Shown one piece after another: positions 8,485 to 16,563 of a DNA stretch of 64,000 nt (within the stretch, counting starts at the first letter, position 1; each line of letters begins with the position of its first letter). The stretch spans positions 1-64,000 of the forward strand of contig NZ_JAIEPC010000003.1 in the NCBI RefSeq assembly GCF_019749955.1, given 5' to 3'. A model generated the notes under the pieces. It was not told the origin of the DNA. It was given only the letters and a program-made list of their open reading frames with translations, and did no database searches. Made by a program: the position numbers and the translations under genes. Source of the stretch: Sphingomonas sp. Lineage in GTDB: Bacteria > Pseudomonadota > Alphaproteobacteria > Sphingomonadales > Sphingomonadaceae.

Positions 8485-9575
8485 CGGCGGTTGCCGAAGA
8501 TCCGCGCGATACCCTGCCGCGCCACGATGTGCGCCCCAGCGTCGCGCGCCCTCGCAGCGTCGTCACGGGCCCTGCGATCTTTGGCATCTCGGCGATCCTT
8601 GCGGTCATCCTGTTCCTGGTGCTCGACGCGCGGCGCCGCGCAGTTATCGCGCAGCGCGACCGCCCGGCGGCGGTGACGCAATTGCCAGCGGCACCACCGC
8701 CTCTGAATTTGCCGGTTCCCCCCGCGCCAGCGCCATCCCCCAGCCCGCAACCGGCGGTGGCACCCCGGCCCGCAGCATCAACGCCTCCGATCCGCCCGGC
8801 GCCGCCGCCCCCGATTTTCGTGCAGTCCCCGCCGCCCGTTGCGCCGCCCCCGATTCCGCGCCCGCCCGAGCGCGCGCCCGACGCTTCGCCGGTGATGGTC
8901 TATGACCGAACCACCGGTGCACCCGGCGCGGTCAGCAGCGCCAATGGCGACGGCAAGGGCGCGGAAGCAGCGGCTGCCGATGGTGATGACGCCGTGCGCG
9001 CCACGATCATTCGCAATCGTGGCACGCTGATCCCACAAGGGACGGTCATCGCGGCCGTGCTGGAAACGCCGCTGAACTCGGATCGATCTGGCATGGCGCG
9101 CGCGATCATATCGCGTGACGCGCGCAGTTTCGACGGCAGCCGCGTGCTCATCCCGCGCGGCAGTCGCCTGATCGGCGAGTTTCGCGCCGACGCCAATGCG
9201 AACCAGCGCCGCGTACTCGTCACCTGGACGCGGTTGATCCGTCCTGATGGTGTTGCGATCCGGATCGGCTCACCTGCGACCGACGCACTCGGCGGCGCAG
9301 GGATCGCGGGCCGGGTGAACACGCATTTCTTCGAACGCTTCGCCAATGCCGTGCTGCAATCGGCACTGACGATTGGGGTGGAGGTTGCCTCGCGCAGCGC
9401 GGGCTCGGGCTCGAACTCGGTGTTTGTCGGCGTGCCCGGACAGCTCGGGTCGGTCGGTCAGCAATTGCTGCCCAACGTCGCGCCGCGCACCACGGTCAAG
9501 GTCCGCGAGGGCGCCGAGGTCGCGATCTTTGTTGCGCGCGATCTCGATTTCGGCGGCACGCCGCCCGTTCGATGA
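8481..9575 (+). CDS. virB10: VirB10/TrbI, T4SS core complex
   Basis: The 364-residue protein spans the envelope. It has a short cytoplasmic N-terminus, one membrane helix (about residues 34-52), a long proline-rich periplasmic linker (about 70-140), and the conserved C-terminal beta-barrel domain. Family signatures present are LIPQGTVIAAVLETPLNSD, RGSRLIGEF and the GIAGRVNTHFFERF stretch. I chose the ATG at 8481, overlapping the virB9 stop, although the frame stays open upstream. The final VFVARDLDFGG resembles other TrbI ends. Confidence 0.93.
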   Translation: MTAVAEDPRDTLPRHDVRPSVARPRSVVTGPAIFGISAILAVILFLVLDARRRAVIAQRDRPAAVTQLPAAPPPLNLPVPPAPAPSPSPQPAVAPRPAASTPPIRPAPPPPIFVQSPPPVAPPPIPRPPERAPDASPVMVYDRTTGAPGAVSSANGDGKGAEAAAADGDDAVRATIIRNRGTLIPQGTVIAAVLETPLNSDRSGMARAIISRDARSFDGSRVLIPRGSRLIGEFRADANANQRRVLVTWTRLIRPDGVAIRIGSPATDALGGAGIAGRVNTHFFERFANAVLQSALTIGVEVASRSAGSGSNSVFVGVPGQLGSVGQQLLPNVAPRTTVKVREGAEVAIFVARDLDFGGTPPVR

Positions 9576-10591
9576 TTGCACCTGCCAACGACGGCGACGC
9601 CGCACCCTTACCCTTTCGCTATCTCGACGCGTATCTTGCGCCGTTGCTCCCGATGTTGGCGCGCGCCGATGTCACCGACATTTTCGTCAACCGCCCCGGC
9701 GAGCTATGGATCGAGACGCTCGGCGGCGGCCTCGAACGGCATGAGGCACCCGAACTCGACGAGGTGAGACTGTGGCGGCTCGCCCGCCAGATCGCGAGTC
9801 TCAGTCACCAGGGGATTAGCCGCGAACATCCGCTCCTGTCGGCAACACTCCCCGACGGTGCCCGCGTCCAGATTGTCGCGCCGCCGGCAACCCGGGGGCC
9901 AATGGCACTGGCGATCCGCAAGCATGTCGTCGCTGACATGACGCTCGCCGACTATCACGCAAATGGCGCGTTTTTGGGAACGCAGGTCGCCAACGACGAG
10001 CCACCGGAACCGCCCATCGACTTCGAAACCCCCGGGGATGGCGGCCTGGCGACCGCGCTCGGATCAGCCGTTCGCGCGCGCAAAAATATCCTCGTCGCAG
10101 GTGGCACCTCGACCGGCAAGACCACGTTCCTGAACGCGCTGATCAAGGAAATCCCCCCCGCCGAGCGTGTGATCCTGATCGAGGACACGCCCGAGCTCAA
10201 ACTCAATCACGCCAACGCGATCGGGTTGATCGCGGTAAAAGGCGACATGGGCGAGGCACGCGTGACCGCCGACGATCTGTTGCAGGCAAGTTTGCGCATG
10301 CGCCCCGACCGCATCATTCTGGGCGAACTTCGCGGGGCTGAAGCCTACACATTCTTGCGCGCGGTCAATACCGGCCATCCCGGCTCGCTCACGACGATCC
10401 ATGCCGACAGCCCTGAAGGCGCCGTCGAGCAAATCGCGCTGATCATTTTGCAATCGGGCGTGCAGATGCGGCGAGCGGATATCGTCGATTACGTCAACAA
10501 TGTCGTCGATGTGTTTGTGCAGCTCGAACGCCAAGAAGGAAGGCGCGTAATTTCGCGGATTTCGGCCAGGGATTCGTTGGGTTCGCGCTGA
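9572..10591 (+). CDS. virB11: VirB11, T4SS hexameric ATPase
   Basis: The 339-residue VirB11-type traffic ATPase has an N-terminal domain (RADVTDIFVNRPGELWIE) and a RecA-like C-terminal domain. The Walker A motif is GGTSTGKT at about residues 177-184, followed by the Asp box (ILIEDTPEL), Walker B (RIILGELRGAEAY) and the His box (GHPGSLTTIHADS). All key residues are present. It is the last gene of the operon; no virD4 coupling ATPase follows. The next gene starts from the opposite strand 85 bp downstream. Confidence 0.95.
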   Translation: MIAPANDGDAAPLPFRYLDAYLAPLLPMLARADVTDIFVNRPGELWIETLGGGLERHEAPELDEVRLWRLARQIASLSHQGISREHPLLSATLPDGARVQIVAPPATRGPMALAIRKHVVADMTLADYHANGAFLGTQVANDEPPEPPIDFETPGDGGLATALGSAVRARKNILVAGGTSTGKTTFLNALIKEIPPAERVILIEDTPELKLNHANAIGLIAVKGDMGEARVTADDLLQASLRMRPDRIILGELRGAEAYTFLRAVNTGHPGSLTTIHADSPEGAVEQIALIILQSGVQMRRADIVDYVNNVVDVFVQLERQEGRRVISRISARDSLGSR

Positions 10592-10676
10592 GGTCGCAAA
10601 CACCGCAGTCTGACGGGCAGGCATCGTCCAATCCCATCAGGAGCAAGGAGAAAGTCCGGTCCCGCAACGACCGATT

Positions 10677-11723
10677 TCATGCGGCCCGCGTGACAGTCTC
10701 AAACACTGCCTTCGCCAAGAGTGGCGGAACGGCGTTACCAACCTGCTGCTGCTGCAGTCCAATGGTCCCAGTAAACTCGTAGTCGTCGGGAAAGGATTGA
10801 AGTCTCGCCGCCTCGCGCACCGACAAACCGCGATCCTGGGTGGGGTGGACGAGCATATTCTTGCGGAAGTTGCCAATGACCACTGACGGAGCCTCGCGGT
10901 CAAGTCGGCGGTAGATTCCGGTGTGGCAGCGCGTACGGTCCTCATAGGTCGACATCATGGCCTCAGGAATGTCCCGCCAATTTCCGCCCTGCGGTATGGT
11001 CGCATACCGCTCAACGATGTGCGGGGCGTTGTTGGTCACAAGGTGGCCCTGCGTTACCTTCAACCCTCGCCGCATTGAGCGCGCGTATTCCGATTTCGCG
11101 ACGCACCGGTAGGGTAGCCTGTCCACCGACGCTCCGTTCTGCAGGACCGGAAGGTCGTCAATCGCGTCCGCAACGGTTATTGGCGTGGCCTTGCCGACCG
11201 GCAGGGCGGGAGCTTGCCCTTCCCGCCGCGCAAGAAGAAAGAACCGTGTGCGCGCCTGGGGCACCCCGAAATCGATAGCGTTAAGCAGACCCGCAACGAC
11301 GTCGTAGCCAAGGCCGCGGAGATCGTTTTCGATCTCGCGGGCGAACAGGCCCTTCTCGGTTTCCAGGATGCCCTTTACGTTCTCGAAGACGACCCATTTC
11401 GGGCGGATTCGGGCGACGTGGGATATGAAGCTCTTGAAAAGCCAATTTTTCTCGTTCGCCAGGTTGCGGGTTCGCTGGTTGGATGTGGAGAAGCCCTGGC
11501 AGGGAGGACCACCGAAGAGTACGACTTCGGCATGCGCGCCAGCAAAGGGCAGGCTGTCGAGATCCTCGACGCGGCCATGGATCACGGTCGCATCGGGATG
11601 GTTGCGGCTGTAGGTCGCGTGAACGCTGCGGTGCGCCTCGACAGCGACTATCGTCTCGACGCCGGCCCACTTTGCACCAAGCGCCATTCCGCCCGCTCCA
11701 GCGAAGAGGTCGATGCCAATCAT
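10677..11723 (-). CDS. C5 cytosine DNA methyltransferase
   Basis: The 348-residue enzyme would transfer a methyl group from S-adenosylmethionine to C5 of cytosine in a specific DNA sequence. The motifs occur in order: I (DLFAGAGGMALG), IV with the catalytic Cys (GPPCQGFS), VI (ENVKG), VIII (QARTRFF) and X (QVGNAVPP). The target-recognition region lies between VIII and X. It is the last gene of a four-gene minus-strand operon, 48 bp downstream of an unknown protein. No restriction nuclease is recognisable next to it, so it may mark self-DNA for the adjacent ATPase/HD proteins, or it may be independent. Target sequence is unknown. Confidence 0.93.
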   Translation of the reverse strand: MIGIDLFAGAGGMALGAKWAGVETIVAVEAHRSVHATYSRNHPDATVIHGRVEDLDSLPFAGAHAEVVLFGGPPCQGFSTSNQRTRNLANEKNWLFKSFISHVARIRPKWVVFENVKGILETEKGLFAREIENDLRGLGYDVVAGLLNAIDFGVPQARTRFFLLARREGQAPALPVGKATPITVADAIDDLPVLQNGASVDRLPYRCVAKSEYARSMRRGLKVTQGHLVTNNAPHIVERYATIPQGGNWRDIPEAMMSTYEDRTRCHTGIYRRLDREAPSVVIGNFRKNMLVHPTQDRGLSVREAARLQSFPDDYEFTGTIGLQQQQVGNAVPPLLAKAVFETVTRAA

Positions 11724-11771
11724 TGTTCCCGCCCGTGCGTCGCTCGTCGAACAGGTCGCACGAGTAGAATC

Positions 11772-12809
11772 CTAATCTTCGCCCGCCACAAATAGTCTGT
11801 CAACCGCGGCAATGTCGATGCGGGTGCTTGCTCGTGCGAACGGAGCGATGCTGGCGACCAACTCGTCGTGCCCAAACGCCTGGAAGCATTCTGAATGCTT
11901 TGAGTAATGGATATTGTAGACGAGTGCCGGCGCGTAGCAAACCTGCCAGTCCGAATTTGCCAACGCGAGCATGCCTACGGCAATGGTAGAAACCTTTGTG
12001 TTGAGTGGCGCAATGATGACATTGTGATCAACTCCCTCGAGCGCCTTCGCCACTTGCCTCGCGGCATCTATCGGGTCAAGAGCCCCGTATTCGAAGACGA
12101 CGCCGTCGCGCGCAGCGGTGATCGACCGGGCGACTTCGTGGTTGCGGGCATACATCCACTCATGCTCGGGCTGGGACGGGCGCGCTACGCCGACGATCAC
12201 CCGGTCGGGTTCTATCTCGTCTACGATGCGCCGCACGCGCTCAAGGTCAAAGCCCGGCAGCGCCACCAGCGTAGCCTTGTCCCCGGGTGACCAGAGACCC
12301 GAATACCCCACGACGGAGCGCACGCATTGGATCCCTCTGCTCAGCCAGCGTTGCGAGCTATCCCTATCGTTTCCGCCATACTGTCCGGCCGCGTTGTACG
12401 CGTATCGCAAGTCAGACCAGCTAGGAGCCAGTTCGGAAACACCCGCCACGACCATCAGGGCGGTCTCATGGGTCATTGCCGAGACGTCCACCACAATCGG
12501 CCGCGACGTCTCACCGATGGCCTCAAGAATGCGTCGGATCGCGTCCGCGACCGATAGCGGATCCCGGCGGGTCGTCTCCTCAATCTCCAAAGCGATCCCT
12601 GCCTCTGCGGCGATCTCATTGGCGCGTCGCTCGATTTGCTCGACGCTCATCTCGATGTCGCGGTTCTTAAGGCAGATCCAGCGCGCTAGGCTCGCGGGGC
12701 CCACGGCCTCAGCGAGCGCGAGGCTGCGACTCTCGAAGCTTATCGACCCAATGAGAATGATCTCGCCCAGAGCGCCGTCCGCGATCTGCCGCGAGGTGAA
12801 ATCAGTCAT
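11772..12809 (-). CDS. unknown protein with two Rossmann-like halves, in defence-like operon
   Basis: I do not recognise this 345-residue protein. Its first half opens with a hydrophobic strand (EIILIGSISFESRS) and contains RPIVVDVSAMTHETALMVV, a strand-loop-helix pattern. The second half has similar alternation (DRVIVGVARPSQPEHEWMY and NVIIAPLNTKVSTIAVGML). This suggests a tandem Rossmann-like or CARF-like sensor fold, which is inference only; no nuclease or HTH motif is visible. Its ATG overlaps the stop of the upstream ATPase gene by 8 bases (ATGACTGA), so the two are translationally coupled and probably act together. Confidence 0.8.
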   Translation of the reverse strand: MTDFTSRQIADGALGEIILIGSISFESRSLALAEAVGPASLARWICLKNRDIEMSVEQIERRANEIAAEAGIALEIEETTRRDPLSVADAIRRILEAIGETSRPIVVDVSAMTHETALMVVAGVSELAPSWSDLRYAYNAAGQYGGNDRDSSQRWLSRGIQCVRSVVGYSGLWSPGDKATLVALPGFDLERVRRIVDEIEPDRVIVGVARPSQPEHEWMYARNHEVARSITAARDGVVFEYGALDPIDAARQVAKALEGVDHNVIIAPLNTKVSTIAVGMLALANSDWQVCYAPALVYNIHYSKHSECFQAFGHDELVASIAPFARASTRIDIAAVDRLFVAGED

Positions 12810-14616
12810 CTACAACACCCTTATCAAAGTCGAGCGTCGGCTGTTCCGCACCCGCCGCAGCCCCCCCGCGGCTGCGTCGCAGGCGGTTGCGCACCCGGTC
12901 CGGATGATCCATCATCTCCATCACCGCCGCGCTGGTCATGAACTTATAAGCCGCAACGCCAGTAGGGTCGAGGTTGAACAGCGGGGCAAGACGTCGGCTC
13001 ATAAGGTAGAGGCTGGTGCGTCCGATCCCCTCCTTTCGGCCGATCACCCCTCGAAAGAAGTAGCCATAGCGCACGCCGAGATCGAGGACCGCCTCAACGT
13101 CCGGGTCCGGAACATCCGAAAAAGCGAAGGCGAACTGCTTGCGCTCACTGGCCACTTCGTCGAGGAGGGCCGCCTCGAAACTTGCGCCAAGTCCATTGAT
13201 CAGGTTGTGGAGCCTCACGGCACGTTGCGGCGTGCCGTCGAGCCTTTCAGCATCCCTACTAAGGGCCTTGATGTCGAGGATGAACTGACGTTGCGCATGC
13301 TCGCGTATGACGTCGTTCTGGATGTTGGCGGGTATCTCGGTGACATGCGGATACCTCGAAAGCTTCTTGGTATAGGCAACGTCGTACATATCTGCAGCCG
13401 CCTCAAGGAAGAATCGCGGCACCCCAGAGGAGATGTAGACGAGCTGCTCGAAGCCCGAGTAGCTGTATTTGTTGCGGCTCTTGCGCGCGCCGCCAAGGGA
13501 GCGGATGAAATCGGGTCGGGCATAGCGCTGGACGTCGTCGCGCTCGCGATGGCCTCGTCCCTCGCCATCGTTCCACGACCGGCGAAGACGGCGGCCGATC
13601 TTCTCGATCGCGATCTGCTGACTATGATCTTCCCTGAAATACTTGTCGGCGGGCGTGGTGACGTTGATCGCCCTCAGCCGCTGATTGACGATCGCCGCGA
13701 TGCGCTGGCGGTAGACCAGCTCGTTGCCCCGGCGAATGCCCATGTCCGACAGGTTGATCTCGTGATAGTCGTGGGGCGCTTCGATCCGGCGGTCGCCGAT
13801 CGTAAGCATAGTTCTATAGGCGTTGACCTGCGCGGCGACCTTGATGCTGCATTCGGCCGACAGCCGCCGCGCGATCCACGAGTTGATGACGCTCATCTGC
13901 GTCGTGGTCAGGCTGTCGGCATCATCGAGCATCAAAAAGACCGACGTGCCAGGGCGGAGCAGCATCGCCTCTCGCACAAGCGCAACGAGCGGCAGGAGGA
14001 AATCGTCATAGCCGTGAAGATGGCCCTCGTAGGACAGTATCTCGGAGCGGAACGCGTGGCGCTTCACATACTGTATGGCGGTTCGGTAGGCCTTGCGGAT
14101 CGCGGCGGCGAGATGGGCGAGGGCCGCACGAGCGTCATTGGCGTCGTTCGCACCTGCGGGCTCTCCGAGGGCGTCAGTTAGCTCGCCGTAGACCCTGAGC
14201 GCGGGCTCATTAAGCGCACCGTCCGGTATAGGCAGGTTGCGGAGCAGCCGGGCAATGATCCGCGCGCCGATGGCGAGAACGAGCAGATGTTCGTTGAAGA
14301 AGATCTGGCCATGCATGTTGTTGAAGCGCGCGAGCTCGCTGATCTGCGCCTCGGTCTCGCGGAATGACACGTACATCCCGAAGTGCGCCAGGTCACGGAC
14401 CGGCCGCTTCTGGACGATCGACTGGCAGTCCGGCTCGAGGTAGCGTAGCAGGATGCTCTTGCCGGAGCCGCGCGTTCCGAACAGGAAGACGTGGCCGTCG
14501 ACGCTGATGACGTCGAGGCCCGGCATTGCGGTCGAGAAGATCTCCACGACCCTTTCCGCGCTAAGCCCCTCCGGAGTGAATACCGCGAAGGGGTTCAGTT
14601 CGGCAAGGCGCTCCAT
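12802..14616 (-). CDS. ORC/CDC6-like AAA ATPase, defence-like operon
   Basis: The product is 604 residues from the ATG at 14616; a TTG one codon upstream is the alternative. The N-terminus reads NPFAVFTPEGL, then a P-loop GTRGSGKS (about residues 48-55) and a Walker B-like hhhhDDADSL (VFLMLDDADSL, about residue 230). This arrangement matches bacterial proteins of the ORC-CDC6 AAA family. A middle stretch (YISSGVPRFFLEAAADMY) fits the sensor-2 region, and the last ~150 residues fit a winged-helix-like tail. Coupling to both neighbours (TGATG upstream, ATGACTGA downstream) indicates a complex. I infer an NTP-driven sensor or DNA-binding role. Confidence 0.85.
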   Translation of the reverse strand: MERLAELNPFAVFTPEGLSAERVVEIFSTAMPGLDVISVDGHVFLFGTRGSGKSILLRYLEPDCQSIVQKRPVRDLAHFGMYVSFRETEAQISELARFNNMHGQIFFNEHLLVLAIGARIIARLLRNLPIPDGALNEPALRVYGELTDALGEPAGANDANDARAALAHLAAAIRKAYRTAIQYVKRHAFRSEILSYEGHLHGYDDFLLPLVALVREAMLLRPGTSVFLMLDDADSLTTTQMSVINSWIARRLSAECSIKVAAQVNAYRTMLTIGDRRIEAPHDYHEINLSDMGIRRGNELVYRQRIAAIVNQRLRAINVTTPADKYFREDHSQQIAIEKIGRRLRRSWNDGEGRGHRERDDVQRYARPDFIRSLGGARKSRNKYSYSGFEQLVYISSGVPRFFLEAAADMYDVAYTKKLSRYPHVTEIPANIQNDVIREHAQRQFILDIKALSRDAERLDGTPQRAVRLHNLINGLGASFEAALLDEVASERKQFAFAFSDVPDPDVEAVLDLGVRYGYFFRGVIGRKEGIGRTSLYLMSRRLAPLFNLDPTGVAAYKFMTSAAVMEMMDHPDRVRNRLRRSRGGAAAGAEQPTLDFDKGVVDD

Positions 14617-15710
14617 CAAGTCGGCTCCCGGGAATTGGCGGCGTCCGCCGGGCGGAGCAGCACGGCCAACCTCTCCGCGGTCAAGCGCGAACCCTCGAAA
14701 TTCGCCAGTTCGGGTGAGAGGTCGTAGATGGTTCTCACCTCGTCCCCGTATCCATGCTCCCCGATCGTATAGGATATCGGCTGCGCTAACTCGTTATCGC
14801 GGTCGAAAATTGAAATGGTTACCCTCACGCGGTCAAAGTCGAGCAGTGGACGGAGGTGGCGCGAGCAGTAGCGGGCCTCGCGATAAGTCTTGAGCGTTCG
14901 CTCGAAAATCTCATCGAGGAATTGGGTTTCGCCCGGCCCCTTGCCGAGCGGGCGTGTGAAGAGGGTCTCGTCGTATATCTCAAAATGCAGCTCGATCGTC
15001 CTCTGGGCGGCTACCGCCACCTGGCTGTGTAGCGCCGCTGCATAGTGATGGTAGACCTCTGCCTCGCGGGGGAGTGTTCCCGCGCGCATCGCGACGCGGT
15101 CAGCCCTGGCGGGATCGTCCGCAAGCTCGTCGGCGAGCCGTAGAATTGCCGCGATCAGCCGCGTGCGGACGGTGAAGTTCCAGATCGTCTGCTGAACCGG
15201 AAGCTGGCCGATCGTGTCCTTGGACCCTGCAGCGCGGCCACCGTGCGCACGCGCGATGTCCCGCGCCTGACGATTCTCGACCTGGTCCATTGTCATCGGC
15301 AGCTGCGCTGCGTCGAGGACGTCGTTGGCGCGACGCTCGTGCCCGTCCCGACCCAAGCTGTTGCCGAGATCATGGATATAGACCGCGTATAGAAGGAAGA
15401 CGAGCTCATATGGCTCGAGCGCCGTCGCAGCCTGATGGACAAGATCGGAGCAGACGGCCCGTACCCGGCGAACATGCTCGACGTCATGGGCGGTAAGGCG
15501 ACCGCCATCGACCGAGACGGCACCCGCGGTCGTGTGGGGCAGGACGTTGGCCTCGAGCTGGCTGATCCAGCCCCGGAGAACCGAGCCATAGTCGATCTGA
15601 CCATTTCTCGGGAAACTCGATTTCGCATTCGCGCAGGCGCTCTCGATCAGGTCGAGCAGGTCGGGCCTCTGACCATTATTCGGTTGAGACTTTTCAAGTT
15701 CGGCGGTCAT
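14616..15710 (-). CDS. HD-domain phosphohydrolase, first gene of defence-like operon
   Basis: This 364-residue protein carries the metal-binding HD series: H in LTAHDVEHVRRV, the HD pair in YAVYIHDLGNSLGRDGHE, a His in ARAHGG and the final Asp in ILRLADELADD. The site therefore looks intact. HD proteins hydrolyse phosphoesters in nucleotides, cyclic nucleotides or nucleic acids; the substrate here is unknown. About 170 residues after the HD domain have no recognised fold. The gene leads the four-gene operon and its TGA overlaps the ATPase ATG by one base. No clear ribosome site precedes the ATG at 15710. Confidence 0.85.
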   Translation of the reverse strand: MTAELEKSQPNNGQRPDLLDLIESACANAKSSFPRNGQIDYGSVLRGWISQLEANVLPHTTAGAVSVDGGRLTAHDVEHVRRVRAVCSDLVHQAATALEPYELVFLLYAVYIHDLGNSLGRDGHERRANDVLDAAQLPMTMDQVENRQARDIARAHGGRAAGSKDTIGQLPVQQTIWNFTVRTRLIAAILRLADELADDPARADRVAMRAGTLPREAEVYHHYAAALHSQVAVAAQRTIELHFEIYDETLFTRPLGKGPGETQFLDEIFERTLKTYREARYCSRHLRPLLDFDRVRVTISIFDRDNELAQPISYTIGEHGYGDEVRTIYDLSPELANFEGSRLTAERLAVLLRPADAANSREPT

Positions 15711-15883
15711 TGGCGCTGATTAGCAAAGTCACTGCGATGCCGATAGCCTGACATGCACTACCGCCGGCCGGCCTTAAAGAGTCACAGCGGCATCGTCCCC
15801 AGTGGGAATACCGGCTAAATCGGCTCCCCTGCAGCATTGGCGGCGCCTCGTCGAGCGTCGGGACGATCGGCGCCTCGTTCTCC
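15711..15883. other. spacer upstream of the HD operon
   Basis: This 173-bp spacer should carry the promoter of the minus-strand HD operon and the 3' flank of the XRE gene. I see no strong -10/-35 pair. A minus-strand frame in the region just downstream of the XRE stop (about 15780-15925) reads AELNEENEAPIVPTLDEAPP, which looks protein-like. It could be the frameshifted or displaced tail of a disrupted gene. Confidence 0.35.
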
Positions 15884-16195
15884 TCATTGAGTTCTGCGAT
15901 TCGACTCCACGCCGGAAATGGTCGTCCTCGATAAATGCGTCTTTAACACCAGCTCATCGAGCGACATTAAACGTCTGCGTCGGGTAGCGCGCAATTGTTC
16001 TGCCAGAGTTCCGCCAGGCCCCAGGCCCGTCAAACTAAAGTCCAACGCCCCCATCACCGTCGTCAGGTTCGCGACTGAACCGACGCCTTTCTCCAGCCGC
16101 TTGATGGTCTGGGCATCGGCGCCGATCCGGTTGGCCAAGGTTCGTTGCGACCATCCTGCCAGCCGTCGAGCCTCACGAAGTTCTTCGAATAGCAT
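15884..16195 (-). CDS. XRE-family regulator, probably truncated
   Basis: The likely start is the ATG at 16195 (103 residues). A TTG at 16252 would give 122 but lacks a ribosome site. Residues 4-50 form an XRE helix-turn-helix (LREARRLAGWSQRTLANRIGADAQTIKRLEKG). A second HTH begins at about residue 65 (LRATRRRRLMSLDELVLKTHLSRTTISGVES), but the chain stops right after its recognition helix, which suggests C-terminal loss. It lies divergent from the transposase-like gene at 16564 and upstream of the HD operon on the same strand, so it could regulate either. Confidence 0.7.
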   Translation of the reverse strand: MLFEELREARRLAGWSQRTLANRIGADAQTIKRLEKGVGSVANLTTVMGALDFSLTGLGPGGTLAEQLRATRRRRLMSLDELVLKTHLSRTTISGVESNRRTQ

Positions 16196-16563
16196 CCGAT
16201 CCCGATTGGGTTCAAATTCTAACCGGATACATTCCAGGGCTCGGGTCGGCAATACAATGCATCCAGTCGAGCTCGTTTGCAGTCTTCAAAGCCAAACCTC
16301 CGCGCATGCTGCAGAGCAACATTAACCAGCTGATTGCATTGAATCGGTATATGACTGGGTCGATAGTAGGCCGTTTCACTTAGCCGACTGCACGCAACGG
16401 CAGTTCCATCCCGCCGGCGATGCCTGGCCGGGCACCGATCGCCATCTCGTCGAACCGTAGCGTTTCTCCAGAACGCCCCGTTCGCCGGTGTTGAATGTCG
16501 CGACGCCAAGTGCCGTCCGAGCACAGACTTTCCAGCAGATCAGAAATCGGAAGGGAAAAATGC
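16196..16563. other. divergent intergenic region
   Basis: This 368-bp stretch lies between the minus-strand XRE gene and the plus-strand transposase-like gene. The only open frames here are short shadows without ribosome sites. It should hold both promoters; I could not assign either with confidence. GAAGGGA just before 16564 serves as the ribosome site of the next gene. Confidence 0.4.

Noticed and set aside
10592..10676. Left end of the Tn7-like element between virB11 and the methyltransferase
   Set aside because: No TGT-starting repeat and no mirror of the 18.7-kb or 25.5-kb repeats is present in these 85 bp, so I cannot claim an end here.
10677..11723. Ordinary type II restriction-modification system
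   Set aside because: No restriction endonuclease-like gene is adjacent; the coupled neighbours are an ATPase, an HD protein and an unknown protein.
12118..14181. 687-codon plus-strand open frame
   Set aside because: It lies antisense to the ATPase and unknown genes, is full of Arg, Ser and Ala runs, and has no motif. The minus strand carries clear P-loop and Walker B motifs.
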